DNA of 21,816 nt from Pelargonium nanum (taxonomy: Eukaryota > Streptophyta > Magnoliopsida > Geraniales > Geraniaceae), in NCBI GenBank assembly GCA_036897485.1, contig JAYMTF010001697.1, positions 1 through 21,816 on the forward strand, given 5' to 3'. The position numbers and the translations under genes are program-made. How positions within the stretch are numbered: position 1 is the first letter of the stretch; each line of letters starts with the position of its first letter. A model generated the notes under the pieces. It had not been told where the DNA came from. It made no database searches and saw nothing but the letters and a program-made list of their open reading frames with translations. Of the stretch, positions 21,350 through 21,816 are shown piece after piece.

Positions 21350-21442
21350 TTACTCGTCATTAACCAATGATTCTTTTGTTTTTGGATTGATCGCGTTGTT
21401 GTAGCTTGTGACACTTGGTCTTGGCGTAAAATCTCTTGCAAC
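21350..21442 (-). pseudogene. Sixth DUF2775 repeat, in frame beyond the TGA
   Basis: Directly after the TGA at 21445-21443 the same frame continues for 30 codons (VARDFTPRPSVTSYNNAINP, then KTKESLVNDE) to a TAA at 21352-21350. The RDF-PRPS-TSYNN core is the same as in the translated repeats. The TGA occupies the place of the Ser codon (TCA) that begins the other units. This is either a lost C-terminal repeat now in the 3' UTR or a read-through extension. A lost repeat is more likely. Confidence 0.7.
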
Positions 21443-21816
21443 TCATTTTTGTCCTTCCAAACCAACGTCGTTGTTGTAATTTGTATCACTTGGTCTTGGC
21501 TCGAAATCTCTCACAAATGATTTTTGACCAATATCGTTGTTGTAACTTGTGGTACTTGGTCTTGGTTCAAAGTCTCCCACAAATGAACTTTTCTTTGCTA
21601 GACCGGCATCATTGTTGTAATTTGTGGTACTTGGCCTTAATTCGAAATCTTTCACAAATGATTTCTTCTCTTCTGAGCTGACATCGTTGTTGTAACTTGT
21701 GGTACTTGGTCTTGGTTCAAAGTCTCCCACAAACGAACTTTTCTCTGCTAGACCGACATCGTTGTTGTAACTTGTGGTACTTGGTCTTGGTTCGAAATCT
21801 TTCACAAATGATTTCT
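21443..21816 (-). CDS. Organ-specific protein S2/P4-like (DUF2775), C-terminal part, 5' end outside the window
   Basis: A - strand frame runs in from the right edge and ends at the TGA at 21445-21443, giving 123 full codons plus a partial one. It consists entirely of five tandem units built on SFV(K/G/R)DFEPRPSTTSYNND, four of 25 residues and one of 22. The KDFEPRP-x-x-x-x-Y pattern is characteristic of DUF2775 (organ-specific protein S2/P4) in legumes and other dicots. The family is known as a dicot group of mostly secreted, organ-specific tandem-repeat proteins, and its biochemical function is unclear. The signal peptide and N-terminal part must lie beyond the window. No ATG at the repeat start is needed, because the frame is open to the edge. 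Repeat number varies naturally in this family. Confidence 0.78.
   Translation of the reverse strand, partial: KSFVKDFEPRPSTTSYNNDVGLAEKSSFVGDFEPRPSTTSYNNDVSSEEKKSFVKDFELRPSTTNYNNDAGLAKKSSFVGDFEPRPSTTSYNNDIGQKSFVRDFEPRPSDTNYNNDVGLEGQK
21446..21811 (-). repeat. Five tandem 75-base coding repeats (one of 66 bases)
   Basis: Units on the - strand are 21811-21737, 21736-21662, 21661-21587, 21586-21521 (66 bases) and 21520-21446. Units 1 and 3 share a GLA(E/K)KS ending. Units 2 and 4 share the SFVGDF start. This points to duplication of a two-unit block. A sixth degenerate unit follows at 21442-21350. Confidence 0.88.

Overview
The window is nuclear DNA of a eudicot plant, probably a rosid, though the species cannot be fixed from sequence alone. 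The genes are intron-rich with GT-AG introns, the spacers are AT-rich, and the three complete proteins are plant-type families. There is no prokaryotic, organellar or intact viral content.

Layout from left to right: (1) the 3' end of an unrecognised coding region enters from the left edge on the + strand (to 287) and runs into a purine-rich, diverged tandem duplication (about 240-580). (2) An AT-rich spacer and promoter lead to a complete eight-exon PERK-type proline-rich receptor-like kinase on + (1689-5651, 600 aa). Its introns carry transposon debris. (3) A 1.5 kb spacer holds one tRNA-like SINE head and then the promoter of a complete seven-exon Rab7-class GTPase, RABG3, on + (7334-10532, 206 aa). 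(4) Tail to tail with it on the - strand lies a complete seven-coding-exon SWI3D gene (19344 down to 13357, 984 aa), a SWIRM/ZZ/SANT subunit of SWI/SNF chromatin remodellers. Its 3' UTR probably contains a 1.5 kb intron. (5) Upstream of SWI3D is a 2 kb mosaic: site II (TGGGCC) motifs in a 98-bp direct repeat, two tRNA-like SINE heads, a GC-rich scrap and a lone transposon-like end. (6) At the right edge, on -, is the 3' part of an organ-specific S2/P4-like (DUF2775) tandem-repeat gene. A sixth, in-frame repeat lies beyond its TGA.

The genes are functionally unrelated: cell-wall and plasma-membrane signalling (PERK), vacuolar trafficking (RABG3), chromatin remodelling (SWI3D) and an organ-specific repeat protein. 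This is ordinary plant gene order rather than a cluster. All exon joins given keep the reading frame and match the family proteins as I remember them. I ran no alignment or transcript check.

I found no convincing wholly new biological system. The observations most worth a second look are the SWI3D 3' UTR intron placed 46 nt after the stop, the DUF2775 gene with a readable repeat past its stop, and the three independent Pol III-type A/B-box modules.
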